A DNA stretch of 64,000 nt from Ascidia mentula (taxonomy: Eukaryota; Chordata; Ascidiacea; Phlebobranchia; Ascidiidae): the NCBI GenBank assembly GCA_947561715.1, contig OX387201.1, forward strand, positions 4,792,001 through 4,856,000, written 5' to 3'. This document shows, piece by piece, positions 1 through 11,803 of this stretch. Position numbers and translations under genes: made by a program. Under the pieces are notes generated by a model. It was given only the letters and a program-made list of their open reading frames with translations. It did not search any database and had not been told where the DNA came from. The number at the start of each line of letters is the position of its first letter. The first letter of the stretch is position 1.

Positions 1-6
1 TTAAGC

Positions 7-30
7 GCTATGCAGAAACCCCGCTTAACT
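7..30 (+). repeat. Left terminal inverted repeat of the Harbinger
   Basis: This 24-base stretch is the exact reverse complement of 4170-4193. Inside it, more copies of the aagcgggg/ccccgctt motif run to about position 110. Confidence 0.85.
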
Positions 31-522
31 TTAAGCCCGGCTTAAATCCCCGCTTAAAACGTCATAAGTTAAGCGGGGATTGTCGGGCGCTTAAAACCCC
101 GCTTAACTTTTGGACGTAGCAACTGCTTGACGACGGCAAAACTGCGCTACCAGGTCCCTGAGTTCGGGTGTAGTCGACAGTCGGTAAAAACGGCAAAAAT
201 AGCTAATATTTGTGCTACAGGTGGCAGAATGTAAGAATTTTTGTTAGATTATTGAATATTTGTTCAAAAGAGAGGGTGCTGGGGTGTTTTTCAGTGGTAA
301 GTTGTCTGAAAAAGGTGATAGTATAGTCAATTTTTTAATTTTATTGGGCAAAATGATTTGATGTACATTGACATGTTATATTTTAAGTAAATTTTACAAC
401 AACATGATTTAGCAATTAGACTATTACCAAATAGAGCATTTTTTCTAACTTGGTTTCAAATTTTATTAAATTTAGGCATTATTTAAAGAAGTTGATCTAT
501 AACATTTAAATAATCTGCTAAA

Positions 523-1566
523 ATGGAAACCTTGGACCTTCTATCATTTCTTGATGATGATGATTTAGATCTTGTGGAAGAAACAACATCAATTCCACAC
601 AGGACTCTTCATGACTGGCAAAACCCTTTGGAGCGTTACACTGATGCAGAATTTAGATCCCGGTACCGTTTTACAAAAGATGTTGTTGGTGAACTATATA
701 CCAAATTACAACCTGGTATTACACAGCGACAGCAAGCCATACCATCTATGATTCAGCTGCTGATTACCTTGCGGTTTTTTGCAACTGGTCATTTTCAAAC
801 TAGCGATGGAGATTTGGTTAAATGCCATCAAACCACTGTGTGTCGTGTTGTAAAGCGAATTACTTGTTTAATTGCATCGCTACACCACACTCTAATCAAG
901 TTTCCAAGTGCTAATGAACTGTCTTCTGTGAAGCAAAAGTTCTATTCAATATCTCGGTTTCCCTCTATCATCGGAGCTATTGACTGTACTCACATACCAA
1001 TAGTCTCCCCTGGAGGTGATAACGCAGAAGTGTTTCGCAACCGTAAGGGTTATTTTTCCATCAATGTCCAGTGTGTCTGTGACCCATCGATGCAAATTAC
1101 TAATGTTGTTGCACGATGGCCTGGCTCCACTCATGACTCCAGGATTTTCGATAACAGCAGGTTATGTGCAGAGATGGAAGACAACCAACACTCTGGCATT
1201 TTACTTGGTGATGGGGGGTATGCATGTCGTAAATATTTGCTAACCCCCTTGCAGAATCCCCAAACACCAGCTGAAATTCGATATAATCGCAGTCACATAA
1301 AAACAAGAGGAATTATCGAAAGAACTTTTGGAGTTTTGAAGCAGCGGTTTCGATGTCTTCGAATTCCTTTGCGGACAAAACTTGAAAACTCTCTTCCAAT
1401 TATAGTTGCAGTTGTGTGCCTCCATAACTTCGCAATTCAAAGAAGAGATGTTATTCCTTTTGAAGCCAGTGATGAAGAAATCAACATCACACCACCTGCA
1501 GAGGCACCATCATCAACTAATGGTAGAAGATTTAGACAATACTTTATTGAGCATCATTTTTCATAA
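523..1566 (+). CDS. HARBI1-like DDE nuclease/transposase (347 aa)
   Basis: This is the Harbinger transposase, an RNase-H-fold nuclease that cuts and joins the transposon ends. It is a single open frame of 347 residues, the normal size for animal HARBI1-like proteins. The likely catalytic triad is visible: Asp154 in GAIDCTHIPI, Asp230 in LLGDGGY and Glu266 in IIERTFGVLKQRF. The segments GYFSINVQ and WPGSTHDSRIF between them are also typical of the family. The start codon at 523 follows an AT-rich leader of about 500 bases. The partner DNA-binding gene lies on the other strand at 2845-3826, the usual Harbinger arrangement. No stop or frameshift is seen, so it could be functional. A domesticated host HARBI1 is unlikely because the gene sits between terminal inverted repeats. 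Confidence 0.92.
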   Translation: METLDLLSFLDDDDLDLVEETTSIPHRTLHDWQNPLERYTDAEFRSRYRFTKDVVGELYTKLQPGITQRQQAIPSMIQLLITLRFFATGHFQTSDGDLVKCHQTTVCRVVKRITCLIASLHHTLIKFPSANELSSVKQKFYSISRFPSIIGAIDCTHIPIVSPGGDNAEVFRNRKGYFSINVQCVCDPSMQITNVVARWPGSTHDSRIFDNSRLCAEMEDNQHSGILLGDGGYACRKYLLTPLQNPQTPAEIRYNRSHIKTRGIIERTFGVLKQRFRCLRIPLRTKLENSLPIIVAVVCLHNFAIQRRDVIPFEASDEEINITPPAEAPSSTNGRRFRQYFIEHHFS

Positions 1567-2844
1567 TTTGTATTGTATAATGCCTTTGAAATTTTGCAGT
1601 TTTTGAAATATGTAATAGTTTTTTTCATGTAAAAGCAGGTATAATAGAGCTCCTGGCGAAAGGTCCTGCTTACCAAAAAAACCTAATGATCGCACAGGGA
1701 TTACCTCATGGGTGCGATTGGAAAATCTCAAATTTTGTGTACAAATTCTATTGTGTTTTATTATTCTGCCTGCTCAGTCCTTTATTACCCTGCCGCTTTT
1801 CTTGCATGCACTCATTGTAGTACTGATGATGAACGCAGTTAGTGTTCGAAACGTTTACTATTTCTAATGTATAACAGCATTTTAGCTTTGGCTTTCATCT
1901 TCAAAGTTATTAACTCCAAATATTTTGCACCCAAGTATTCTGTATGGCTTATGGAATAAATACTGTAACTGCAACAAGTGTTCGTTATTGAACCAGGGGC
2001 GCCTAAACTTTTTTAAATGAGGAATTTCTACAGGTGAAGACGCCCGCAGGCCGGTGTTTTTCTTCGTAGGCAAAAATGCAAATATACGACTGCATAACAA
2101 TCGTTTCGTTTCCCAAACTGCTAAGAAGGACAGTGAAGCATTTTATTTAACTTACATTTTTAAAGAACTTAAATGCCCAAATCAATACCGCAGCGGTCCA
2201 CTTTGGACACCCATACATTAAAAAAAGTGCATATGTCTCGATGATGACAATGTTATCGACTGAAACAAAAATCCATCCATTTATTGCGCATTTATGCAAT
2301 GGTTCAAACTGTAAAAATAATGCACTTTATTTAGCCTTTTGACTCGACTTTGTCGATCTGTCCTGCTGTCCTACCTAATACATCACTTCTCAAGGTTTTT
2401 TTTGTTAAAGCAGGACAGAGGCCCTTCCTTGAGATCAATATTAGGATTATAGGACAAAAACAAACACTAAAATAAAAACAAAGTAAAGCAATGAACAAGC
2501 AGGCCCTCTTGTTCATTGTAATAAAGAAAGAAGAATGAAAACAAGAAAAAATAAAGTTCAATAAAGTTTTTTTATTAAAATATTTAATTTTTAAAATTTT
2601 TTGTGTTAATTTTATTTACAATGATTAAGGAGGGAACAATTGGCCAAGTGATTAACCTTAGTGACAAAACAACAAGAACAAACAATTGCACTAAGGTTAA
2701 ATTACAAAAACATCAAGTAGGTAAACAAACTGTTATATGCACTAATGTGAAAATGCATCAGAGTAATGTTTGTTAAACCTACATAAATCAAAAAAACTAC
2801 AAATTAACTCTGCTACATCTTCATACAAGAATACATACAAAAAT
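1567..2844. other. Non-coding interior of the Harbinger
   Basis: AT-rich spacer between the two convergent transposon genes. I see no supported gene. Bases 1823-1852 contain ctgatga, a short GAAC/GTTC stem and gaaac, a hammerhead-ribozyme-like string, but I cannot complete the fold. Confidence 0.6.
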
Positions 2845-3826
2845 TCATAAACCTAGCTGGTGTTTAAGAAGCAAAACTTTAAGGTCATGTTCGATCTTTT
2901 CTCTCTCCTCCTTCCGAACCTCTCTCTCCTCCTGGTTGCGGAGCCACTGATGTTGTTCGGCTCTCCGAACCATCTCCTTCTCTAACATCTCCCTTCTCAG
3001 ATCAGCATAGCTGTGCTGAGGGGCAGACCTTGCAGAACTGCAACACCCTTCAGCATTGCTCAGGGGTGCTGCAGCCTGCACAAGGAAGACGACAGGATCC
3101 ACCTCTGCATGACCATTTACAAGTTCTGCCATATAATAATTCTTGCATAAAAATCTCTGTGTCTATAGAAAACATTTTGTCTATCATTTCCTTTTTTTCT
3201 TTAACCTGTCTCTGAATAACCCTGCCATAACTGTTTGATACTATCTGTCATAAACTACTTTGATGATCTAAGCTTTAAGCCCTCAACACAAAAAACCTCA
3301 CCAACTTCTACTTGACCAGAACCAAGTTCCGCGTCCTTGTCGAACAGGTTGCACAGCGGGTGTACCTGCCCGGTTATCATGGCTACAAATGCAAGCAAAA
3401 CAATTTTAGCAAATCATAACAAAAATTTGTCAAACGATATCTGTATAGGCTACCTGAGACTCTGCTCGACAAAGCATCCAATGGCTCAGCTGGCTTGCCG
3501 CCTCCAGTTTGGAAAGTGGCTCTTCGCTGGGCGGTTGACCCCTTGCGAGCCTTGTCTTTGAGGTTTTTCCATAACCTCTGCAAGGCGGCCACATTCCTTG
3601 CCTGCGATGATGTGCAGGCATTGAACTTGTCGGCAACAAGCAACCATTTTTCCTGCTTGGTCTTCAAGCTTGCCCCATCTGTCCTTTTGTTTTCAATTAT
3701 GGAGAAGAAATTATCTTCTCCAATAATGTCAACAAAGAGACACCGCTCAGTTTCAGTGAAGTTTTCACTGCGCGGTCTTTTCGCCTGTGAGGGTTGGATG
3801 GGGGTGGATGGCATATTCTGAGCCAT
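2845..3826 (-). CDS. Harbinger Myb/SANT-like DNA-binding protein, two exons (217 aa)
   Basis: This is the second Harbinger protein. In known Harbingers it binds the terminal repeats and helps bring in the nuclease. Exon 1 (3826-3454) begins MAQNMPSTPIQPSQ and carries a trihelix/SANT-like region: a segment with NFTETERCLFVDII, then KWLLVADKFNA and ALQRLWKNLKDKARK. It ends in phase 1 at a gtagcc donor. Exon 2 (3125-2845) begins after atggcag and encodes a Glu/Arg-rich predicted coiled coil, including RREMLEKEMVRRAEQ and KEEREKIEHDLK, ending LLLKHQLGL and a stop. The two exons total 654 bases, a whole number of codons. The open frame past the donor in exon 1 looks like intron read-through. Splice sites are read by eye. 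Confidence 0.75.
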
Positions 3827-4169
3827 TTTCAAATAAGATTTTTTAATATTTTTGTTAGGAATGTAAAATAACAAAGGTACACCTATCTGCAAATACAAGA
3901 AAACTTGTTTATTTCCCCAAAAAACTGTACTACGACTACTTAAACTAGTAAATTATAATTTTGTAGTTCACCTTTGGTAAAATAATAAAAAAATCTTCAA
4001 ATTCAATTCACTACAAACGTAAAAAGCTCTATTTTTAACTTTTTTTGCGCCGCATCTTCGAAAGAAGTGGCCTGTAATGTGAAAACACTGCACTGCCAAT
4101 CCACCGAATGCCTGACAACCGGGATCTACAATTTCCCGCCAAAAGTTAAGCCGAGCTTAGCTGAGAAGG

Positions 4170-4264
4170 AGTTAAGCGGGGTTTCTGCATAGCAATTTAA
4201 GCCGGGCTTAGATAAGCCGGGCTTAAAAGTTAATCCCGGATTAAGTTAAGCGGGGTTTCTGCAT
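4170..4264 (-). repeat. Right terminal inverted repeats of the Harbinger (two nested copies)
   Basis: Bases 4170-4193 match the left repeat exactly, and 4244-4264 repeats the same ttaagcggggtttctgcat core. Between them lie two aagccgggctta palindromic motifs. Two end-like copies could mean a compound terminus or insertion next to an older copy. Confidence 0.75.
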
Positions 4265-4539
4265 TCCACCCTAGTCCGCACTTAGTTTATTCCCTTTTTA
4301 GCTTATGGCCGTGTCGATATCTATAACGTAGGCGAAATGAGAAAAAATATTAATATGGACAGGATTATTAAAAACGTCGATTTGATTATTAAACCCAAAG
4401 CCGATTTTCCATATGTCAGAGATTTACCCGTATGTCAGAGAGAAGCGAAGCGATCACCCCGAAATACCATATGCGCATGTACGCGACGTAATTACAATTT
4501 GGCACAAAAAAAAACATTAAATAACAAAGTTTTGATGCA

Positions 4540-5340
4540 CTTTTTCTGGGCTACCGATGCGTAACTGGTGAAGCAAAATTGTTTCAAAGAATACAATTAG
4601 AAAAGTGAACAAGAACAGGTACGTCGTGAGACACTTGCCGGAAGGCCTTGTCAAAGAGAAAGCTTTGCATCGGAACGCTACCACTGGTGCGAATATGTTT
4701 TCAGCAAACAGATTATGTGCCAATTAATTATAGCATTTACGACCACGAATTCGAAAAGTGCGTCAGGCAAAAACTGACCTGCGACTAACTCGAGTTGTTT
4801 TCTTGCAGGTTTCCTTGTGGTTTTTGTGAGTTAACTGTACGCATGCGATTTGTATTAGTGCAAGTTGTGTTGTACAGAATATCACAAAGGTTTCTTATTG
4901 GATGGGTGTTAACCACGTAGGCAGATTCACTAATACGACTTTTCCGATTCTTTCGCACCACCGGTCTAGATACTTTATTGAGATACTTTTTGCATTGGGG
5001 CAGAATCTTACAACAACTTTATTAAGCAAACACACAACGTATACCAACTGATCATGTAACAGAAGTGTTTTTTCCAAATACACATGTTGGCTACAACAAG
5101 CAATGTTTTACTGTTACTTTATAAATGATTCTTTGTGTTTACTGAGAAGTTGGGCAGGCGGAAAAATCAATCAAACATCTGATAATTTGTTTTAATTCGC
5201 AAAGCATTCTACACTGCAGTAAACAAGGTGTAATAGTTATAAACAAACAACATCACGCTACAAAATTTATCAAGTTTTACATGTTTAGACGTTTAAACTT
5301 GCAGTTTTGAAAGGTACAACATGCTAAAGTTTTTAAAATT
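4540..5340 (+). repeat. Left direct repeat flanking the 2.4-kb array
   Basis: This stretch is repeated in direct orientation at about 13260-14130, on the far side of the array. Matching landmarks are atgcgtaactggtgaagc (4556 and 13276), ccggtctaga near 4965 and 13678, and gtacaacatgct near 5317 and 14107. The right copy has about 70 extra bases after ccggtctaga. I see no convincing gene in it. Confidence 0.75.
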
Positions 5341-5869
5341 AACGCAGGTGGCCTCAAGCAATAATGTTACGCAGGTGGCCTCAAGCAAAACAAAACAATG
5401 GCCTTAACTGTTTGCTTGTCGCGTATACGCTGACGTGCGGAAAATGCGTTTGAACAAGCGAAATAGCGTTTATGTTGCCGAGCAACCGGTATTAAGCTAT
5501 GTTTTGTGTGAGGTGTGTTTCCGCTTTTATCCCAAGCACGAGGCTATAAAAAAAGCGATTACTTCTGTCTCTTGCCCGAGTCAGAGTTTAGGATTAGCTT
5601 TCCATCTACCCTTTGCGAACAAATAGCGATTTGTTTTTGTTGCAATGCAACCACATACCCAGTGTTTAGTCTAAGCATCTTTAATGCCTTTTGTTCAACT
5701 TGAACAACGACAATATGTGGAGCCTGTTAAACTGATGGTAAATTCCCAAGAAACCATATTGTCTACGCCGCTTTTTGAACAACAACCCAACCGCTTATAT
5801 TCGCATCTAGCAACACATAGAAATATCAATTTGTTTCTTGGGAATCAATATTTTTGATGCCACAATTAC

Positions 5870-5963
5870 CTCTTGTGGATTTATCAATATATATATCCCC
5901 TTCTGCTTGGTGTATCTCTGTTGTCCTATAGAACTTGTTCTTTGGGCTGCTTTTAGAAGACAT
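5870..5963 (-). pseudogene. Lone first exon of the type-D-like family, array unit 1
   Basis: This 94-base exon starts MSSKSSPKNKFYRTTEI, continues HQAEGDIYIDKSTRG and ends in phase 1 at a gtaatt donor. Its second half matches the type-D first exon (EINEAQGDMHIDKSTKG). No matching last exon lies downstream before the array ends at 5366, so this copy is probably a dead end. A second, older first-exon relic, beginning MSVFNNFSKCSFNGK, starts at 6313 and has lost its donor. Confidence 0.5.
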
Positions 5964-6887
5964 TTTTCAAAGCAAACATTTTATGAACGAAATTTCTTAC
6001 TTATATCGTCTACCAAAAAGCAAAAACAAACGATGTTACTTGGCACGTACGTTCTGTTGCGTTTAGTGTTTTTGTACTTTTGTTGCGCTTAACGAATTTC
6101 AGTCAATTGCCATTTGGGCTGCGATTCACTGCACAAAAGTATTGAATTGAAACGCATTGGCCTAACGCAGTTGGAACTTTTTTATCAGACTGTGCAGTTT
6201 TGTAAACAGACTGCGTGGGTGTTGTCAAAAACCCATTTTAGCAAGTCTTGTGCTTTGTTTCCCTCAGACTTCCCGTTAAAACTGCATTTACTGAAATTGT
6301 TGAAAACAGACATGGTGCCGAGAAAACCTTATAGATCACTAAATAAACATACAAAGCTTGCAGCGACAAAGTGACCGAAATAGTGTGCTTGTAATGCTGA
6401 CTACAATAAACAACTTGTTACATGAACGAATGTATGTTGATCGCTGAGCTAACCTATACTTGGATTCAAGCCACACCTTATAAAAGTTGTCCCACGTATA
6501 ACTTGTTAATTCCTGTTAATAGTTTTTCGTTCCGGTTCGAGTTCCTATTAAGCGTGGCGTCAGTAAGTCGGTTGACGTTACAAAGGCTGATAATTGGATT
6601 AAGGGAGTATTTGTTGTGAATTGAACCAAACGGTGACTAAAGCTAAACTTCGTTGTTACAGCAATGTAGCAAACTTGGCATTTAACAATAGCTGTGGAAA
6701 ACAGATAGAAAAACTTAAACTGCAAATACGATTTGACTAAAAAATTATGCTTTCTTCGTTAGCATTACACCTTCAAATCGCTGTATTGCAACCGCCTAAA
6801 AGTGAAACCTCATTACTTGATTTACGCTTTGTACAGAACTGGGAAGCGATCGTTCCAAGCTTGAACAAACGTTTTGTCCAAAGGCGC

Positions 6888-8337
6888 TCAGTTGCCAGTG
6901 ATCTTGACACAGCCAGTGATGTCGCAAACGTTCGCGTTGGCTACTTTATTAACCTCCAAAACATATAACAAGGGTTACATGCAATGGTCAAGTTAATGTT
7001 TAAAGGCTACAAAAGATGTTTTTCCAAATCACTGAAAAACCAAAAAATAAAACAAAAATGCTTTTGAGGTTTTAAATACAAGTTTGTTTAGTTTTTTGGG
7101 GGTTGTTTACACTGAAGTGTCCTACATACAGAAGTAATATAAGCAGAGGTGACAAATATAAATTTTATACTTAAGCTCAAGTAAATTGGAAAATGTTTTC
7201 AAAGCAATATATGCTTATATTCCGAAAAAAAGTAATCAAGCCCCGGACCCTATCTGTCCCTTTTATTTCTGTCAATCCACAGAACTTGTTGCCTTTGAAG
7301 CTGATGGTTTCATCAGTCATTGTTTTATTATATATTCTATTGCTTTTGTGGATTTTGTCAACTTGCTGGGCATTTATCAACAAATATACTATAGGCTGGT
7401 CTTGCGAAATGGATTAGGCTGCAGTCACACCAATTTCACGTGGTTTGTTGAACTTTTATCCGTTTCATTGCTTGTTGGCTCATGCTTAAAATGGGTGTTG
7501 AAAAAGGAAACATTGAAAGTTCGCATGTAATTACCTGCAACATCAAGCCCCAAACCCAGGTGTATTCATTTCTTGTGTTGACAAAATTGGATGAACATTT
7601 TAATAAACCTACGCAGGGCGTAATAATTAGCACACGTTTTTTATTTGGTTTGTCCCTTGGTGGTACACACAGATGTACCAATGGCACAGGAAGGGGTTCG
7701 TTTGTTTGGCATACAGGGACGGAAACAAAAAGGCTTTAATGTTACGCAGGTGGCCTCAAGCAAAACAAAACAATGGCCTTAATTGTTTGCTTGTCGCGTT
7801 TACGCTGACGTGCGGAAAATGCGTTTGAATAAGCGAAATAGCGTTTATGTTGCCGAGCAACCGGTATTAAGCTATGTTTTGTGTGAGGTTTATTTCCGCT
7901 TTTACCTCAAGTACGAGGCAATAAAAAAGCGATTACTTCTGTCTCTTGCCCGAGTCAGAGTTTAGGATTAGCTTTCCATCTGCCCTTTGCGAACAAATAG
8001 CGATTTGTTTTTGTTGCAATGCAACCACATACCCAGTGTTTAGTCTAAGCATCTTTAATGCCTTTTGTTCAACTTGAACAACGACAATAAGTGGAGCCTG
8101 TTAAACTGATGGTAAATTCCCAAGAAACCATATTGTCTACGCCGCTATTTGAACAACAACCCAACCGCTAATATTCGCATCTAGCAACACATAGAAATAT
8201 CAATTTGTTTCTTGGGAATCAATATTTTTGATGCCACAGTTACCTCTTGTGGATTTATCAATATATATATCCCCTTCTGCTTGGTGTATCTCTGTTGTCC
8301 TATAGAACTTGTTCTTTGGGCTGCTTTTAGAAGACAT
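6888..8337 (-). CDS. Possible small type-D-like gene spanning array units 2 and 1
   Basis: The first exon, 8337-8244 (94 bases, phase-1 donor gtaact), encodes MSSKSSPKNKFYRTTEI...IDKSTRG. A possible last exon, 6943-6888 (56 bases, entered in phase 1 after ataaag), encodes ANANVCDITGCVKITGN and a stop. This resembles the ATIxxST..VMGNV terminal exons of the type-B genes. Joined directly they close to 50 codons, 49 residues. I could not identify certain middle exons in the 1.3 kb between. The gene therefore runs across a unit boundary. It could equally be a decayed copy; transcript data would decide. Confidence 0.35.
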
Positions 8338-9261
8338 TTTTCAAACCAAACATTTTATTAACTAAATTTCTTACTTATATCGTCTACCAAAAAGCAAAAA
8401 CAAACGATGTTACTTGGCACGTACGTTCTGTTGCGTTTAGTGTTTTTGTACTTTTGTTGCGCTTAACGAATTTCAGTCAATTGCCATTTGGGCTGCGATT
8501 CACTGCACAAAAGTATTGAATTGAAACGCATTGGCCTAACGCAGTTGGAACTTTTTTATCAGACTGTGCAGTTTTGTAAACAGACTGCGTGGGTGTTGTC
8601 AAAAACCCATTTTAGCAAGTCTTGTGCTTTGTTTCCCTCAGACTTCCCGTTAAAACTGCATTTACTGAAATTGTTGAAAACAGACATGGTGCCGAGAAAA
8701 CCTTATAGATCACTAAATAAACATACAAAGCTTGCAGCGACAAAGTGACCGAAATAGTGTGCTTGTAATGCTGACTACAATAAACAACTTGTTACATGAA
8801 CGAATGTATGTTGATCGCTGAGCTAACCTATACTTGGATTCAAGCCACACCTTATAAAAGTTGTCCCACGTATAACTTGTTAATTCCTGTTAATAGTTTT
8901 TCGTTCCGGTTCGAGTTCCTATTAAGCGTGGCGTCAGTAAGTCGGTTGACGTCACAAAGGCTGATAATTGGATTAAGGGAGTATTTGTTGTGAATTGAAC
9001 CAAACGGTGACTAAAGCTAAACTTCGTTGTTACAGCAATGTAGCAAACTTGGCATTTAACAATAGCTGTGGAAAACAGACAGAAAAACTTAAACTGCAAA
9101 TACGATTTGACTAAAAAATTATGCTTTCTTCGTTAGCATTACACCTTCAAATCGCTGTATTGCAACCGCCTAAAAGTGAAACCTCATTACTTGATTTACG
9201 CTTTGTACAGAACTGGGAAGCGATCGTTCCAAGCTTGAACAAACGTTTTGTCCAAAGGCGC

Positions 9262-10739
9262 TCAGTTGCCAGTGATCTTGACACAGCCAGTGATGTCGCA
9301 AACGGTCGCGTTGGCTACTTTATTAACCACCAAAACATATAACAAGGGTTACATGCAATGGTCAAGTTAATGTTTAAAGGCTACAAAAGATGTTTTTCCA
9401 AATCACTGAAAAACCAAAAAATAAAACAAAAATGCTTCTGAGGTTTTAAATACAACTTTGTTTAGTTTTTTAGGGTGGTTTACAGTGAATTGTCCTACAT
9501 ACAGAAGTAATATAAGCAGAGGTGACAAATATAAATTTTATATTTAAGCTCAAGTAAATTGGAAAATATTTTCAAAGCAATATATGCTTACTTTCCGAAA
9601 AAAAGTAATCAAGCCCCGGACCCTATCTGTCCCTTTTATTTCTGTCAATCCACAGAACTTGTTGCCTTTGAAGCTGATGGTTTCATCAGTCATTGTTTTA
9701 TTATATATTCTATTGCTTTTGTGGATTTTTTCAACTTGCTGGGCATTTATCAACAAATATACTGTAGGCTGGTCTTGCGAAATGGATTAGGCTGCAGTCA
9801 CACCAATTTCACGTGGTTTGTTGAACTTTTATCCGTTTCATTGCTTGTTGGCTCATGCTTAAAATGGGCGTTGAAAAAGGAAACATTGAAAGTTCGCATG
9901 TAATTACCTGCAACATCAAGCCCCAAACCCAGGTGTATTCATTTCTTGTGTTGACAAAATTGGATGAACATTTTAATAAACCTACGCAGGGCGTAATTAA
10001 TTAGCACACGTTTTCATTTGGTTTGTCCCTTGGTGGTACACACAGATGTACCAATGGCACAGGAAGGGGTTCGTTTGTTTGGCAAACCGGGACGGAAACA
10101 AAAAGGCTTTAATGTTACGCAAGTGGCCTCAAGCAATAATGTTACGCAGGTGGCCTCAAGCAAAACAAAACAATGGCCTTAACTGTTTGCTTGTCGCGTA
10201 TACGCTGACGTGCGGAAAATGCGTTTGAATAAGCGAAATAGCGTTTATGTTGCCGAGCAACCGGTATTCAGCTATGTTTTGTGTGCGGTGTGTTTCCGCT
10301 TTTACCCCAAGTACGAGGCAATAAAAAAGCGATTGCTTCTGTCTCTTGCCCGAGTCAGAGTTTAGGATTAGCTTTCCATCTGCCCTTTGCGAACAAATAG
10401 CGATTTGTTTTTGTTGCAATGCAACCACATACCCAGTGTTTAGTCTAAGCATCTTTAATGCCTTTTGTTCAACTTGAACAACAACAATATGTGGAGCCTG
10501 TTAAACTGATGGTAAATTCCCAAGAAACCATATTGTCTACGCCGCTTTTTGAACAACAACTCAACCGCTAATATTCGCATCTAGCAACACATAGAAATAT
10601 CAATTTGTTTCTTGGGAATCAATATTTTTGATGCCACAGTTACCTCTTGTGGATTTATCAATATATATATATCCCCTTCTGCTTGGTGTATCTTTGTTGT
10701 CTCATAGAAAATGTTTCTTGGGCTGGTTTTAGAAGACAT
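9262..10739 (-). pseudogene. Type-D-like gene copy spanning array units 3 and 2, frame broken
   Basis: The first exon, 10739-10644, reads MSSKTSPRNIFYETTKI, but two extra bases in an AT run make it 96 rather than 94 bases, so the phase is lost. The matching last exon is 9317-9262 (ANATVCDITGCVKITGN, stop). The older MSVFNN relic of this unit starts at 11095. Confidence 0.45.
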
Positions 10740-11143
10740 TTTGCAAAGCAAAAATGTGCCTGTTTTATGAACGAAATTTCTTCCTTATCGTCTACCAAAA
10801 AGTAAAAACAAACGATGTTACTTGGCACGTACGTTCTATTGCGTTTAGTGTTTTTGTACTTTTGTTCCGCTAAACGAATTTCATTCAATTGCCATTTAGG
10901 ATGCAATTCACTGCACAAACATCCTAATTTGAAACGCATTGACCCCACGCAGTTGGATTTTTTTTATCAGACTGTGCAGTTTTGTAAACAGACTGCGTGG
11001 GTGTTGTCAAAAACCCATTTTAGCAAGTCTTGTGCTTTGTTTCCCTCAGACTTCCCGTTAAAACTGCAGTTACTGAAATTGTTGAAAACAGACATGGTGC
11101 CAAAAAAACCTTACAGATCACTAAAAAAACGTGCAAAGCTTGC

Positions 11144-11297
11144 AGCGACAAAGTGACCGAAATAGTGTACTTGTAATGCTGACTACAATAAACAACTTGT
11201 CACATGAACGAATGTATGTAAGCGACAAAGTGACCGAAATAGTGTGCTTGTAATGCAGACTACAATAAACAACTTGTCACATGAACGAATGTATGCT
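11144..11297. repeat. 77-bp tandem duplication inside array unit 3
   Basis: Bases 11144-11220 are repeated at 11221-11297 with few changes. The other units have one copy. This explains most of the extra length of unit 3. Confidence 0.85.
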
Positions 11298-11747
11298 GAT
11301 CGCTGAGCTAACCTATACTTGGATTCAAGCCACACCTTATAAAATTTGTCCCACGTATAACTTGTTAATTCCTGTTAACAGTTTTTCGTTCCGGTTCGAG
11401 TTCCTATTAAGCGTGGCGTCAGTAAGTCGATTGACATTACAAAGGCTGATAATTGGATTAAGGGAGTATTTGTTGTGAATTGAACCAAACGGTGATTAAA
11501 GCTAATCTTCGTTGTTACAGCAATGTAGCAAACTTGGCATTTAACAATAGCTGTAGATAACAGACAGAAAAACTTAAACTGCAAATACGATCTGACTAAA
11601 AAATTATGCTTTCTTCGTTTGCATTACACTTTCAAATCACTGTGTTGCAAACCGCCTAAAAGTGAAACCTTTTTACTTGATTTACGCTTTGTACAGAACT
11701 GGGCAGCGAACGTTCCAAGCTTGAACAAACGTTTTGTCCAAAGGCGC

Positions 11748-11803
11748 TCAGTTGCCAGTGATCTTGACACAGCCAGTGATGTCGCAAACGGTCGCGTTGG
11801 CTA
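11748..11803 (-). pseudogene. Orphan last exon of the family, array unit 3
   Basis: This 56-base exon encodes ANATVCDITGCVKITGN and a stop, as in units 1 and 2. The unit that should supply its first exon (unit 4) is truncated at about 12930. Confidence 0.4.

Larger units (their letters stand above)
1..4265 (+). mobile_element. Harbinger/PIF-type DNA transposon, apparently intact
   Basis: This is a class II transposon carrying the two genes typical of animal Harbingers: a HARBI1-like nuclease (523-1566, +) and a Myb/SANT-like DNA-binding protein (2845-3826, -). Bases 7-30 (gctatgcagaaaccccgctt...) are an exact inverted copy of 4170-4193. A further copy of the inner part lies at 4244-4264. Both ends are packed with short subterminal copies of a ttaagc/ccccgctt motif, probably transposase binding sites. 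The exact ends are uncertain: the right side has two nested terminal copies and the left end touches the window edge, so the usual 3-bp TWA target duplication cannot be confirmed. Both genes are open throughout, which suggests recent activity. Confidence 0.85.

Noticed and set aside
1823-1852. Second hammerhead-like string inside the Harbinger
   Set aside because: Core strings are present, but the base pair next to the core is wrong and stems I and III cannot be formed.
7186-7530. 114-codon plus-strand open frame repeated in all three array units (also 9559 and 12043)
   Set aside because: It is kept only because the units are near-identical. It has no recognisable content, and the strand opposite carries the family exon relics.
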